Below, piece after piece: positions 8,147 to 16,523 of a DNA stretch of 64,000 nucleotides. Numbering within the stretch: the first letter of the stretch is position 1; each line of letters begins with the position of its first letter. Below the pieces are notes generated by a model, which did not search any database, was not told where the DNA came from, and saw nothing but the letters and a program-made list of their open reading frames with translations. The stretch spans positions 186,001-250,000 of the forward strand of contig NZ_QFRU01000001.1 of assembly GCF_003184905.1 (NCBI RefSeq), in the 5' to 3' direction. Origin of the DNA: Bacillus sp. CGMCC 1.16541. GTDB lineage: Bacteria > Bacillota > Bacilli > Bacillales > Bacillaceae_H. The translations under genes and the position numbers were made by a program.

Positions 8147-8470
8147 TTAACGAATTTGAATTCGTGGAACAGGTTTCCACCCACCTGACCATAATTTATA
8201 ATAAAATTTCCCTCTCCTTCCTTCATCAATTAAAATAACATCCCCTGTGCCTATGTATCTTGCTTGAAAATCTTTTGGAAGTGTATCGGCTACATTAAAC
8301 ATTTGAAATACTTTTTGTGTGGCTTCATCATGACTGCCCGCTTTTAACGTAAGGCGATATACTTGCTTATACCCCTTTTCATCCCCTTTTACTTTCGTTT
8401 GCATAATCGTTACATCATACTCTTTTTTCCACTTCAACAATCGTTTCACAAGCTTCCATATGTTAAACAC
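8147..8470 (-). CDS. yodL: YodL domain protein
   Basis: 107 residues with the YodL-like domain: KQVYRLTLKA near residue 34, VFQMFNV near 54, ARYIGTGDVILIDEG near 70 and a C-terminal Trp-Lys-Pro-Val segment. The domain is widespread but its biochemical role is unknown; no catalytic residues are evident. The position between deoD and the yodM/yozD/yodN group agrees with B. subtilis. The start is GTG at 8470 after AGGAGG, with a somewhat long spacing of about 10 nt. Confidence 0.75.
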   Translation of the reverse strand: MFNIWKLVKRLLKWKKEYDVTIMQTKVKGDEKGYKQVYRLTLKAGSHDEATQKVFQMFNVADTLPKDFQARYIGTGDVILIDEGRRGKFYYKLWSGGWKPVPRIQIR

Positions 8471-8805
8471 CTAAACGTCGCCTCCTATTCAACACAAGGA
8501 TTTTTTATTTATATTAGCTTTTTTTCATGCAATATCCTTTATCAAAAAAGCACTTATTTTGTCGATAAGACCTGCCAAGAAATAAAGTTCATTCTATGTA
8601 ACACTATTTTCTACCAAGCATTCACTCCAAAAGTCTTATTTATCTGAATTTTCTAATAAGATGAAAGGTACAAAGCTAGTCAAAAAGCTACAAAAATCAA
8701 ATAAAAAAACACAACTATATAATTATACAAAATTTTCTTTACTTTCTGTATATTTAAATCTACTGATATTTTTTACATAAAATCCAAAAATAGGGAGAGA
8801 TAGAA
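8471..8805. other. AT-rich divergent intergenic region
   Basis: Between yodL and the LVIVD protein gene. About 335 bp of mostly A/T with several runs of A or T; it must carry the promoters of both divergent genes, but I see no convincing -35/-10 pair and no coding frame. Confidence 0.3.
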
Positions 8806-10218
8806 TTGAAGAAAAAGTTTCTTATGACTGCTGCTCTAGCTGGAACGTTAGCGCTATCTACTTTAGGTCCATTTAATGTATTAGCACATGATGAGTTAGG
8901 TGATGTAAATGTGGACAAAGGTGATCGCGTTGAATACAACGATTTAGCAGCTGAAGTATTAAGAGGTAGCAAAAACCTAAAGTATTGGCACGAAAAAGCG
9001 GCACCCCAACCAAATGTCGTACGAGCTGATGGAAAACAAAATTCATTTGCGGATGTGTATGCTCATAAAGGATTTGCTTATTTAGGTACTCACACAAAAA
9101 ATGGGGCAAATGGTGGCGTTCGTGTATATGATTTGAAAGATCCTGCTACCCCTAAAGAAGTGGCTGTATTTGCAAACAATGATATCCCGGGTACGTGGCA
9201 AGAGAAAGTCATCGTAAAGTCAATTAACACTCCAAATTTTAAAGGTGATTTAGCTGTTGTAAGTGTTCAACAATTAGATAGTAAGAACCCTAACTCGAAA
9301 GGCGGCTTTCTCCTTTATGACGTTACTGACCCGTATAACCCTAAAAAATTAGGGTTTTCAGAAGTAACAAAAAAGACACGAGGAACACATGAGCTTTATC
9401 TAACAACGCAAGGAAATCGCGCTATTGTGTTAACAGCTAATCCTTATGCTGATTATTATAGTCATGGAGAAGAAAAAGACTTCCAAATTGTTGACGTCTC
9501 AAACCCAAGTCAACCTAAAAAACTATGGGAATTTGATCCACGTACCCTTCCAGAAGTAGCTGATGATTTTGACGGTTACTATTGGAAATCACCAGATGGA
9601 AAAACTCGCCCCGTATTCAACCATAGTACAAGAGTAGATGGTGATTATGCGTACATCTCTATGTGGGATTTAGGAACGATTATTTTTGACATTAGTAATC
9701 CAGAAAATCCAACGTACTTAGGACGTACAGACTTTGCTTCTCATCAACAAGGATCAGCTCACTCATCAGCAGTCGCCAAGGGTGGGAATATTTTAATTGA
9801 AACACGTGAAGTGTATCAACCACTAAAACCTGGCTATGAAGCGGCATTTGGGTACACACGCATCTTTGATATTAAAGACAAAAAGAACCCTAAGTTATTA
9901 AGTGAATTTAAAACAGACTTAACAACGGATATTCCTGAAAACGCTGGTCCATCATATAGTACGTTCTCAAGAACCGTTCATGACCCAAAAGTACACGGCA
10001 ATACTCTTTATCTCTCTCACTATGCTGGTGGGGTCATCGCAGTTGATATTACAGACCCTGCAAATCCAAGTGAAATTGGGCGCTATACACCTGAAAAGTC
10101 AGACGTATGGGGAGTATTTGTAGATCGCAATTATGTACTCGCATCTGACATCGGTTCAGGGTTAAAAGTGTTACTAAAAAATAATAGCGGTGGTAGCGAA
10201 ACAGGCGTTCAACGTTAA
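8806..10218 (+). CDS. Secreted LVIVD-repeat beta-propeller protein
   Basis: 470 residues. An N-terminal signal peptide (MKKKFLMTAALAGTL..., cleavage probably after VLA near residue 27) is followed by LVIVD-type repeats, seen as the recurring pattern V-x-D-x-S/D-N-P-x-x-P-x (VYDLKDPATPKEV, LYDVTDPYNPKKL, IVDVSNPSQPKKL, IFDISNPENPTYL, IFDIKDKKNPKLL, AVDITDPANPSEI). Such proteins fold as propellers and are thought to be extracellular binding or choice-of-anchor proteins; no enzymatic motif is visible. The start is TTG at 8806 after AGGGAGAG; there is no ATG in a better position. Single gene with its own strong terminator. Confidence 0.85.
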   Translation: MKKKFLMTAALAGTLALSTLGPFNVLAHDELGDVNVDKGDRVEYNDLAAEVLRGSKNLKYWHEKAAPQPNVVRADGKQNSFADVYAHKGFAYLGTHTKNGANGGVRVYDLKDPATPKEVAVFANNDIPGTWQEKVIVKSINTPNFKGDLAVVSVQQLDSKNPNSKGGFLLYDVTDPYNPKKLGFSEVTKKTRGTHELYLTTQGNRAIVLTANPYADYYSHGEEKDFQIVDVSNPSQPKKLWEFDPRTLPEVADDFDGYYWKSPDGKTRPVFNHSTRVDGDYAYISMWDLGTIIFDISNPENPTYLGRTDFASHQQGSAHSSAVAKGGNILIETREVYQPLKPGYEAAFGYTRIFDIKDKKNPKLLSEFKTDLTTDIPENAGPSYSTFSRTVHDPKVHGNTLYLSHYAGGVIAVDITDPANPSEIGRYTPEKSDVWGVFVDRNYVLASDIGSGLKVLLKNNSGGSETGVQR

Positions 10219-10224
10219 GCAAAC

Positions 10225-10260
10225 AAAAAGAGGCTGGGACATAAGTGTTTCAGTTGATAA
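10225..10260 (+). repeat. Partial copy (right end) of an interspersed repeat
   Basis: 36 bp (aaaaagaggctgggacataa, then gtgtttcagttgataa) match the reverse complement of the right end of the 43552-43877 element with about one difference. It sits between a stop codon and a terminator. Confidence 0.7.
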
Positions 10261-10263
10261 TAT

Positions 10264-10307
10264 GAGGGTGTCCCAAAAGGTATAAACTTTTGGGACACCC
10301 TCTTTTC
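10264..10307. terminator. Strong bidirectional terminator
   Basis: GAGGGTGTCCCAAAAG pairs perfectly with CTTTTGGGACACCCTC, loop of 7, then TTTTC. It separates the LVIVD gene from the convergent gene at 10313. Confidence 0.9.
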
Positions 10308-10312
10308 TTATC

Positions 10313-10813
10313 TTATCCGACTCGTCCTTTTACGAGCTGTCGTTTTAATTGATTGACAATGTTTTCACACACAAAATGCAAACTGGAATCACAAATAAGA
10401 TCATATTTTGTACATTTTACAGATACAAATAATACGTTCGTTTTCGTACACGTTACTGACAAATCAACCGTAAGCTCTAGTTCACCATGATGATTTAACT
10501 CATAAACACGTGGACCACAAAATAACGAAGGTGTGTCAATAAATGTACATTGCTCTTCGTTTAAAATCGTTTTAACAAATGCTTCTACTACCGCTCCTAG
10601 TGCTTCTGTCATCATCTCTAGTAACGTCATATGAGTATGACCATAAAACAAAGGAAGGTCATGAAACATCGTACGGATTTGTTCGTACGGATGTTTCGTT
10701 TCAATCGATTGTTTATAATGTTGAATCTCTATTACTTCGCTTTGTGACATATATGTATGTAAATGATCTAGATACGCATTTCGAAACTGCGTAACATTGT
10801 TTATAACACTCAC
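10313..10813 (-). CDS. Hypothetical protein with cysteine-rich C-terminal half
   Basis: 166 residues, soluble, not recognised. The N-terminal half is helical and His/Glu/Gln-rich; the C-terminal half reads as beta strands and carries six cysteines (EEQC, FCGP, VTCTK, VKCTK, ICDS, VCEN). That pattern is reminiscent of cysteine-bearing spore-coat proteins, but I see no specific homologue. The start is GTG at 10813 with AAGGAGGAG upstream, an excellent site. It is followed downstream by the terminator at 10264-10307. Confidence 0.7.
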   Translation of the reverse strand: MSVINNVTQFRNAYLDHLHTYMSQSEVIEIQHYKQSIETKHPYEQIRTMFHDLPLFYGHTHMTLLEMMTEALGAVVEAFVKTILNEEQCTFIDTPSLFCGPRVYELNHHGELELTVDLSVTCTKTNVLFVSVKCTKYDLICDSSLHFVCENIVNQLKRQLVKGRVG

Positions 10814-10855
10814 TTTTTACTCCTCCTTAACGACACAATCTATATATATCCGCTT

Positions 10856-11491
10856 TCACCCTCTTTCAACCTTCTTTTTTTCACTTGCTGTACGTTGATA
10901 GAAAAGAAATACTACAAATAACCAAGCAGTGCCCATCGCAAATCCTGCTAGTATATCTGTAAGATAATGAACCCCTAAATACATGCGGCTAAATCCAATT
11001 AAGCTAATCAACCACACAAGTAAAGTGATGACTACACCTTTTACATAATTTTGCTCGTTGATATACATACGAATCAACAGTATGAGAGCACCATAAAATG
11101 CCATTGAATTCATTGCATGTCCACTTGGAAAACTATAGTGGCCCGCTTCAATTAATTGACTTAGTTGGGGACGTGGACGCTCAAACACTTCTTTTAATAG
11201 CCAATTTAATGAACGAGACCCAAAATAAACGAGTGTGATAAAGAGAGCAGCACCCGCTTCTCGCTTATACAACAAAAAGATAAGTAGGCCAAACCACATT
11301 GGAGCCGTTACGTACCAAGACCCAACCTCTGTAAAGAAAATCATAATCGGTGTGAGCCAAGGTTGTCTGAGTTCAAATACCGCTCGCAATACTTCGATAT
11401 CAAACGCTTCGATTGAGGAAGTTTTATGAATAAACACAATAAGTAAAAAGACGAGTAAAGAGCTTAAAATAACCATGATTTGTTTTTTCAT
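10856..11491 (-). CDS. yodM: PAP2 family phosphatase
   Basis: Six-helix integral membrane phosphatase of 211 residues that dephosphorylates lipid pyrophosphates or phosphatidate-like lipids at the outer membrane face. The three PAP2 motifs are intact: KEVFERPRP, YSFPSGHAMN and SRMYLGVHYLTDI, including the catalytic histidines. YodM is the B. subtilis PAP2 protein at the same place between yodL and yozD. No strong ribosome binding site is seen; ATG 11491 is taken, GTG 11500 is the alternative. Confidence 0.87.
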   Translation of the reverse strand: MKKQIMVILSSLLVFLLIVFIHKTSSIEAFDIEVLRAVFELRQPWLTPIMIFFTEVGSWYVTAPMWFGLLIFLLYKREAGAALFITLVYFGSRSLNWLLKEVFERPRPQLSQLIEAGHYSFPSGHAMNSMAFYGALILLIRMYINEQNYVKGVVITLLVWLISLIGFSRMYLGVHYLTDILAGFAMGTAWLFVVFLFYQRTASEKKKVERG

Positions 11492-11520
11492 ACTATGCAC
11501 AACTTTCTATCTAAAATTAA

Positions 11521-11568
11521 AAATCGTCCCTCTTTTCCTCATCATTTTATCGAACGGAAAGGGACGAC
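11521..11568 (-). terminator. Terminator downstream of the spo0M operon
   Basis: CGTCCCT-TTTCC / GGAAA-GGGACG stem; on the minus strand it is followed by ATTTTTAATTTT. Confidence 0.7.
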
Positions 11569-11575
11569 TCAGCTA

Positions 11576-11716
11576 TTAGCTGTTTTTCTTTGGTTGTTTA
11601 TAATGTTCTTTTTGAGGTGCCTGATTCGTTACAAACTCGTTAGAGAATTCAGGTTCCATACGTTTTGATTTTGTTATCGCTTTTTGCTCTGTTTGATTGC
11701 TATGTTTATGTGACAT
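11576..11716 (-). CDS. Small hydrophilic protein
   Basis: 46 residues, rich in Lys, Gln, Asn and Ser (MSHKHSNQTEQKAITKSK...), with no hydrophobic segment. AAAGGGGG lies 7 nt upstream of ATG 11716, which is why this start is used instead of the upstream in-frame ATG at 11761. Last gene before the terminator; may share the transcript of spo0M 64 bp upstream. Confidence 0.55.
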   Translation of the reverse strand: MSHKHSNQTEQKAITKSKRMEPEFSNEFVTNQAPQKEHYKQPKKNS

Positions 11717-11780
11717 GGTTACGCCCCCTTTCTCACATTTGTTACTATGTGAAGAAAGCAAGCATTTTATCCATGATTAC

Positions 11781-12551
11781 TTAACTATACTTTGCAATAA
11801 GCTGATTTAAAATCGACTTAATATTGACGGTGTCTCGTTCATGAACCGTTGTTTTCACAATGGTTTCATCCATTTCAAGTGCTTCTGCTAAAAAGCCTCC
11901 TAGCCCTCTAGCACGTCGGTCTACTTCAATTAATAATTCATATTGATCCGGACCATCTGGTTGAACGATGACTTCTACTTCATCTAACTTTCCATAATAC
12001 GAGCCGCTAGTCGGTACAAATTCAAATTCTTGTACAAATGGGAGTCGTTTGCGCATTTTTCTTGGCGCTTCTTCACATTCAACTTGACGTAAACGAAAGC
12101 CTAACTGCTCCATCGCTGGAATGACAGCTGACACCATTTTATTCGGCAATACATTGACATAATCGACATCTTGCGGATCGACTGCATTTTTAATATCAAG
12201 CCCTGTCGCTACCCATACTCGTGTTTTCCCCATTGTAATCGGTGTATCTTTTGGCAGTTCAAAAGAAAACGGTAGCTGCTTTGTTTCTCCAGGTGTAATA
12301 ACAAACGGATTGCTAATTTTAAAATTGTTTAACATGACGTCTTGCTTTACTTTTTTATCGTCGACTTCTCGCACGTAGCTTGTAAACAGTTTTAAGTAAA
12401 TACTATCAATTTCTTGTTCTACATTTCCACCGTACACTTCTACTACACCTTCAATTGTTGAACCTGCCGTTAATTTATCGTTATACAACTTCGTGTCTAC
12501 TTTCGCTGCACCGACTCCAATGCGCGCTAATACTTTATTAAATAAAGCCAT
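11781..12551 (-). CDS. spo0M: Sporulation-control protein Spo0M
   Basis: 256-residue arrestin-like protein (PF07070) that in B. subtilis influences spo0 phosphorelay output and cell-division-linked processes. Typical features: an N-terminal MALFNKVLARIGVGAAKVDTKL, beta-sandwich strands in residues 20-150 and the PFSFELPKDTPIT segment. The C-terminal part (about 160-256) holds the ELLIEVDRRARGLGGFL stretch. Cytoplasmic, no signal peptide. It follows the protein kinase gene by 18 bp and probably shares its transcript, an arrangement that would make Spo0M a candidate phosphorylation target (inference). Confidence 0.93.
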   Translation of the reverse strand: MALFNKVLARIGVGAAKVDTKLYNDKLTAGSTIEGVVEVYGGNVEQEIDSIYLKLFTSYVREVDDKKVKQDVMLNNFKISNPFVITPGETKQLPFSFELPKDTPITMGKTRVWVATGLDIKNAVDPQDVDYVNVLPNKMVSAVIPAMEQLGFRLRQVECEEAPRKMRKRLPFVQEFEFVPTSGSYYGKLDEVEVIVQPDGPDQYELLIEVDRRARGLGGFLAEALEMDETIVKTTVHERDTVNIKSILNQLIAKYS

Positions 12552-12569
12552 CGTTCTCCCTCCAACTAC

Positions 12570-13373
12570 TTATCTATTTTTTAAATAATGCTGCACGTCT
12601 TCCTTTAACTCGTGCAACTCTTCATATGGTTGATCATGCTGCAACATTTTTCGAATGATGTGTGTTAATGGTGATGACAACAAAAGCTCTTTTTCCCAAC
12701 TTTTTTCTTTTTGTGAAATCGGCTCATAGGAAGAATACAATAAAAACAACAAAAAATGACCAAGTGTGTATATATCACTTTTAAACGCAATTTCTCGCAT
12801 TCTTTGTTGTTCATCCACAAGTGTTGAAACATCTTCTTTCTGATCAGTAAAGCGAGCCAATCCAAAATCAATAATTACAATTTCTTCTTTTACAAGTAAG
12901 ATGTTTGGAATGCGTAAATCTCGATGCACAATCCCTTGTTGATGAATGTAGTCAACCACGTCAATAACTTGTAACAAGACATGTAATGCTTCTCTCTCTG
13001 AGTATGTTTTTCCTTCTTCAAAAATTAAATCTTCGAATGTTTTTCCTTCTACATACTCCATGATAATGAATAAGTTCCCTTTATCTTCTAACCATTCATG
13101 TATCGTTGGAATTTGTGGATGATGCAGCGCTTGTAGAATCGTCACTTCTTGTTTAAATGATTGCTTTCCTTGCATCGTCTTTTGCTTTGTTTTGCGAAGT
13201 TGTTTCGCAACAAACTTCTGATGACTTCCTTGTATTGACACCACGTAGGTCATACCGTAACTACCCATCCCAAGTAACTCGTCTACACGATACGTATGAC
13301 CAATTTTATCTCCTGGTCTTAATGGATGATCTATCAACCACCGATGAATCGACTTCCATAGTTGTTTTATCAC
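12570..13373 (-). CDS. Serine/threonine protein kinase
   Basis: 267-residue soluble Hanks-type kinase without membrane segment or extracellular PASTA domains. Seen: glycine loop GMGSYG (35-40), Lys57 in VAK, Glu76 of helix C, HRDLRIPN (150-157) and IDFGLARF (168-175). The subdomain VI motif has Arg in place of the usual Lys of HRDLK, which recalls the YbdM/PrkD group of B. subtilis. The start is GTG at 13373, only 3 bp after the stop of the Ser/Tyr/His-rich gene and without a clear ribosome binding site, so translational coupling is likely. spo0M follows 18 bp downstream. Confidence 0.9.
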   Translation of the reverse strand: MIKQLWKSIHRWLIDHPLRPGDKIGHTYRVDELLGMGSYGMTYVVSIQGSHQKFVAKQLRKTKQKTMQGKQSFKQEVTILQALHHPQIPTIHEWLEDKGNLFIIMEYVEGKTFEDLIFEEGKTYSEREALHVLLQVIDVVDYIHQQGIVHRDLRIPNILLVKEEIVIIDFGLARFTDQKEDVSTLVDEQQRMREIAFKSDIYTLGHFLLFLLYSSYEPISQKEKSWEKELLLSSPLTHIIRKMLQHDQPYEELHELKEDVQHYLKNR

Positions 13374-13376
13374 TTG

Positions 13377-13580
13377 TTAACTACTATAACTCGAGAAGAA
13401 ACTACTACGTTTTCGTTTCCCTTTATAATGATGATGTCCATAGGAAGAATGCTTATGAGAGTATCCATACTTTTTATAATCGCTACTACTGTATCGACGA
13501 GGCTTTCTATAACGATTGCTGCTACTATATCGTCGATGCTTTTTCTGCCCTAACAAAGATTCCAAGATTTTTCTAATCAT
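13377..13580 (-). CDS. Small Ser/Tyr/His/Arg-rich basic protein
   Basis: 67 residues: about 12 ordinary helical residues (MIRKILESLLGQ), then low-complexity sequence built of Ser-Ser-Ser, Arg-Tyr, Lys-Tyr, His-His and Ser-Phe-Phe-Ser-Ser-Tyr. It is strongly positive and probably unfolded. It is the first gene of the kinase-spo0M operon; its many Ser and Tyr residues make it a plausible kinase substrate or scaffold, which is inference from position. GAAGGTG lies 7 nt before ATG 13580. Confidence 0.65.
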   Translation of the reverse strand: MIRKILESLLGQKKHRRYSSSNRYRKPRRYSSSDYKKYGYSHKHSSYGHHHYKGKRKRSSFFSSYSS

Positions 13581-13745
13581 CTTATACACCTTCTTTTCTA
13601 GATTCACATATGAATATAAACAGTGAACAAAACATCATCATGTTATGAACTAACTCGCTATATATACGTGTCATTATTTTTTTGGTTTCATCTTTTTTCC
13701 CATATCTTTATATTTTTAAACAAATTCATTAAATAAGGTGAGGTT

Positions 13746-14885
13746 ATGCTTCAACATGTTTTCACAACCGTAAAAGATTTGTTCAAAAAAGAAGAAGTAC
13801 TATTACAACCAATTATCAAAAGTGATGAGCTGTGCTTATTAAAAAGAAAAGCTTCCAATGTGCTATCATGTCCACTTCCACAAACAACAACTCTTATTGG
13901 AAAAGATGTTGCAATTGTAAAAGAGATTCGTACGCAAACTACATTGCATAATCAAGATAATATAACGAGAACGAATGCCTACTTACAATTTTACAAACGC
14001 AATCCAGAAATCCATTGGGCACTTCTTGCACATCTCGTTTCACGTAACGGTGGTTATCACATGACCGACTTAAAAGGAAACCTACTCGAATCTGTTTTAT
14101 CATCCAACCGAAAGCAAGCTTACTTTGAGTTTTTAGAACGAGCCAATGCGCTTATTTTTCAAGATGCCTATCCACAATTATTACTCTATGAAGAAAGCAA
14201 ACGGCAAATGAAAAACTTCTTTCATTTATTACCTGTTTTTCATGTGTCTCGTTTTATGCAAATGATGTGGAACCATTATGTAAAAACGATGAATCATTCT
14301 TTGCTCACACTTTGCTTAATTACAAATGAACAACACTATATTGACAAACGAGTCATTCACCACCCTATTTATCACAAACAAGTAGTAGATACATGGCAAT
14401 TTACGCTCCAGGAATTTTTCGGTTTTACACGTGTACTGTTTCCTTTTTATAAAAATGACAAAGTACGGTTAACAGGGGTCACCGTTCAACAATTTGATTC
14501 TGTTAACAAACGTATCGAAGTAGGAAAATCCTTATACAGCTTACTTTTTTCCCATCCTGACATTCTTAAAGGAGCAACTGTATTCACAAATACTCATGTG
14601 CATACAGCCTCTCGTTCAGATTACGCTCCCTTTTTATTTTCTACTCATAAAAAAGAAAAACGAATTTACAGCCCTACGTTGCCAACTGCTTGGCCTATTG
14701 TTCGTCACACCTTCTTTGATCAAAGCGATTGGTTCAACGACATTTCTGTTATGGATCAGCTAAGTCAACTAACCATTACACCGTACATCGATTTTACGGA
14801 CCAATATATTGAAAAGATGACTCCACTTCTTTTACTATCAAAAACGCCACTACTTAGGGAAGATAACACAACATCCTCTTCGTAA
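13746..14885 (+). CDS. yppC: DUF2515 family protein
   Basis: 379 residues matching the DUF2515 family (YppC of B. subtilis): NQDNITRTNAYLQFYKRNPE near 75-95, IHWALLAHLVSRNGGYHMTDL near 98-118, followed by an alpha-helical region and a C-terminal part with several aromatic patches. Function unknown, no signal peptide. The gene is monocistronic between the kinase operon (divergent) and yozD (convergent). In B. subtilis yppC lies elsewhere, near recU/ponA, so this position differs. AAGGTGAGG precedes the ATG. Confidence 0.8.
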   Translation: MLQHVFTTVKDLFKKEEVLLQPIIKSDELCLLKRKASNVLSCPLPQTTTLIGKDVAIVKEIRTQTTLHNQDNITRTNAYLQFYKRNPEIHWALLAHLVSRNGGYHMTDLKGNLLESVLSSNRKQAYFEFLERANALIFQDAYPQLLLYEESKRQMKNFFHLLPVFHVSRFMQMMWNHYVKTMNHSLLTLCLITNEQHYIDKRVIHHPIYHKQVVDTWQFTLQEFFGFTRVLFPFYKNDKVRLTGVTVQQFDSVNKRIEVGKSLYSLLFSHPDILKGATVFTNTHVHTASRSDYAPFLFSTHKKEKRIYSPTLPTAWPIVRHTFFDQSDWFNDISVMDQLSQLTITPYIDFTDQYIEKMTPLLLLSKTPLLREDNTTSSS

Positions 14886-14932
14886 ATGGTTCATTACGAT
14901 ATCTAATTTGCTCCTACTCTATACATGACAAA

Positions 14933-14971
14933 ACGACGAGAGGACTCGTCGTTCTTTACGCTCTTTTTTAT
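14933..14971 (+). terminator. Terminator after the DUF2515 gene
   Basis: ACGACGAG/CTCGTCGT with a 4-nt loop, then TCTTTACGCTCTTTTTT. Confidence 0.8.
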
Positions 14972-14979
14972 TCCATTAT

Positions 14980-15171
14980 TTACTCAAAATCGGGATCCAA
15001 ATCTAAATCTACTTCTTCATCAATAATGCACTTTTCGATTAAATAATCAAATGCGATATCTGCTAGTTCTCCTACTTCATCCTCTGACGGGGCATATCCC
15101 CGCTTTACTAGCTCATTGTAAAAGAACTCCGCTATCTCTTCTGTATCAATAACTACTTCGATTTCTTTCAC
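14980..15171 (-). CDS. yozD: YozD family small acidic protein
   Basis: 63 residues, strongly acidic (EVDLDLDPDFE at the end), starting with KEIEVVIDTEEIAEFFYNELVKRGY and containing EDEVGELADIAFDYLIEKCIIDEE. This agrees closely with my recollection of YozD in B. subtilis, and it lies, as there, between yodM and yodN. Function unknown. The start is GTG at 15171 after AAAGGGGTG. Confidence 0.8.
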   Translation of the reverse strand: MKEIEVVIDTEEIAEFFYNELVKRGYAPSEDEVGELADIAFDYLIEKCIIDEEVDLDLDPDFE

Positions 15172-15649
15172 AATATCACCCCTTTATACACGTTTATGTT
15201 TATACTGTCCAATCTATGTCTAAAACTTCATAGACATGTCAAGCTTGTTCGACTTTCTTTTTCTCTTTACTTTTTGCTTCTTGTTCGGAAGTTATTTTTG
15301 CAAACTTTACAGCTATCGAGAATGGCTTTTACAACGTTACTTATCCTCAAGCTCTTACTTTGCAAGAACTTCATTAAAAGGAACAAACGTTTAGAAAGAT
15401 TCGTGCTACCTAGACGAATCTTCTCGTTTAGACCACAGACAGAGTCAATGAACACTTTTTACTCTTTTGGCATGCACATACGCGGTGATTGACATATCGC
15501 ACCTTGTCCGATTTATTATTGAGGAATAAGCATGGAAGTCGTAAAGTCCCATGCTGTAATGACACCTTTTATTTACGTGATCAATGCTCACCTAAACAAT
15601 TGTCTATCCTCACTATTTGTAACAAACGATGAAAAACAAGTAGATGAAC
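15172..15649. other. Gene-free stretch with one inverted repeat
   Basis: 478 bp without a convincing gene. It contains the perfect 9-bp inverted repeat AAGATTCGT/ACGAATCTT at 15397-15423. Short frames on both strands lack ribosome binding sites; one minus-strand tail (SIAVKFAKITSEQEAK...) looks protein-like and may be a decayed gene end. The yozD promoter should lie just above 15180. Confidence 0.3.
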
Positions 15650-16339
15650 TTACAACTTATCAGATGACTGATCAATGATTTTACGCAAATGCTTTAGCAC
15701 CAAATTCATTACTTCTGCATATTCTTCATCTTCAAATAGCTCATATAGCACTTTATAATCGTTGTAGACATCTAACAATCCATCAATGATTTCATCGCGT
15801 TCTTTCATTAAACGTGTTTCTTCTCTTTCATAACCATTTTGTTTTTTCATCGCAGGTAGCAACTCCGTCTTCTGAATTTCTTTTCCTAAATACAACATGC
15901 TAATACTTTGCATATAGCGCTCAGCTTCTTCATGAGGGGCCATTAAAATGAGCTCTTCTTCACTTGCCTCTAACCATTCTCCATCCGTGACTCGAGATAG
16001 CTCATACACAATGTCTTCCCATGCATCTTCTTGATAACGCCACACTTCTGTGCGAATTCCTATCACTTTAAATAACTCTTTTCCGTAGTTAAACACTTGA
16101 ACAATATCACCGAAAAAGAATTTATATTCAAGATCTACACGTTCTTGTATTAACACTTGACCGTTATAGTCTTCTAACAATTGGATTGTATCTTCTAAAA
16201 AGAGTCCATCACTATGATTAACTTCGTAGACAAATAACCCATCCATTACTTTAATATCTGTAATGGTGCCGACGGTTCCATAAATGGTAATAACGATTGT
16301 ATCGCCTATTTTATACTTCGGCTTCTTGTTTTCTCCCAT
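15650..16339 (-). CDS. yodN: YodN-like protein
   Basis: 229 residues, soluble. The N-terminus (KKPKYKIGDTIVITIYGTVG, then ITDIKVMDGLFVYEVN) reads like a KOW/SH3-type beta barrel, with a second similar segment around residues 70-95 (YKFFFGDIVQVFNYGKELFK). The C-terminal third is a charged helix ending in HLRKIIDQSS. The assignment rests on its place between yozD and yozE, as in B. subtilis, and on general resemblance. Function unknown. GGGGGTG lies 7 nt before the ATG. Confidence 0.7.
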   Translation of the reverse strand: MGENKKPKYKIGDTIVITIYGTVGTITDIKVMDGLFVYEVNHSDGLFLEDTIQLLEDYNGQVLIQERVDLEYKFFFGDIVQVFNYGKELFKVIGIRTEVWRYQEDAWEDIVYELSRVTDGEWLEASEEELILMAPHEEAERYMQSISMLYLGKEIQKTELLPAMKKQNGYEREETRLMKERDEIIDGLLDVYNDYKVLYELFEDEEYAEVMNLVLKHLRKIIDQSSDKL

Positions 16340-16460
16340 CGTCGCACCCCCATTGACATATGCACATGCTCTAAAGATACAATATTATATGCAAAAGATT
16401 CGAAAGCGGTATAGGAACATCCATGAAACCAAGCCCGTTATCATCGCTCTACAAAACAAA

Positions 16461-16492
16461 TGTAGACCACAAGCAATTGCTTGTGGTCTACA
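16461..16492. terminator. 32-bp palindromic terminator
   Basis: TGTAGACCACAAGC AATT GCTTGTGGTCTACA is a perfect 14-bp stem with a 4-nt loop; the minus-strand continuation is TTTGTTTTG, so it serves yozE. Weak T-richness on the plus side may allow function both ways. Confidence 0.8.
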
Positions 16493-16523
16493 CGCTCTTT
16501 CTATCTATTCATTTACTTCTTGA

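Noticed and set aside
13157..13576. 139-residue plus-strand open frame over the kinase and Ser/Tyr/His-rich genes
   Set aside because: Mirror frame of the kinase; lacks a start signal.
15196..15492. 98-residue plus-strand frame in the gap between yozD and yodN
   Set aside because: Composition (Leu/Phe/Lys/Arg runs) typical of AT-rich non-coding sequence; no ribosome binding site.
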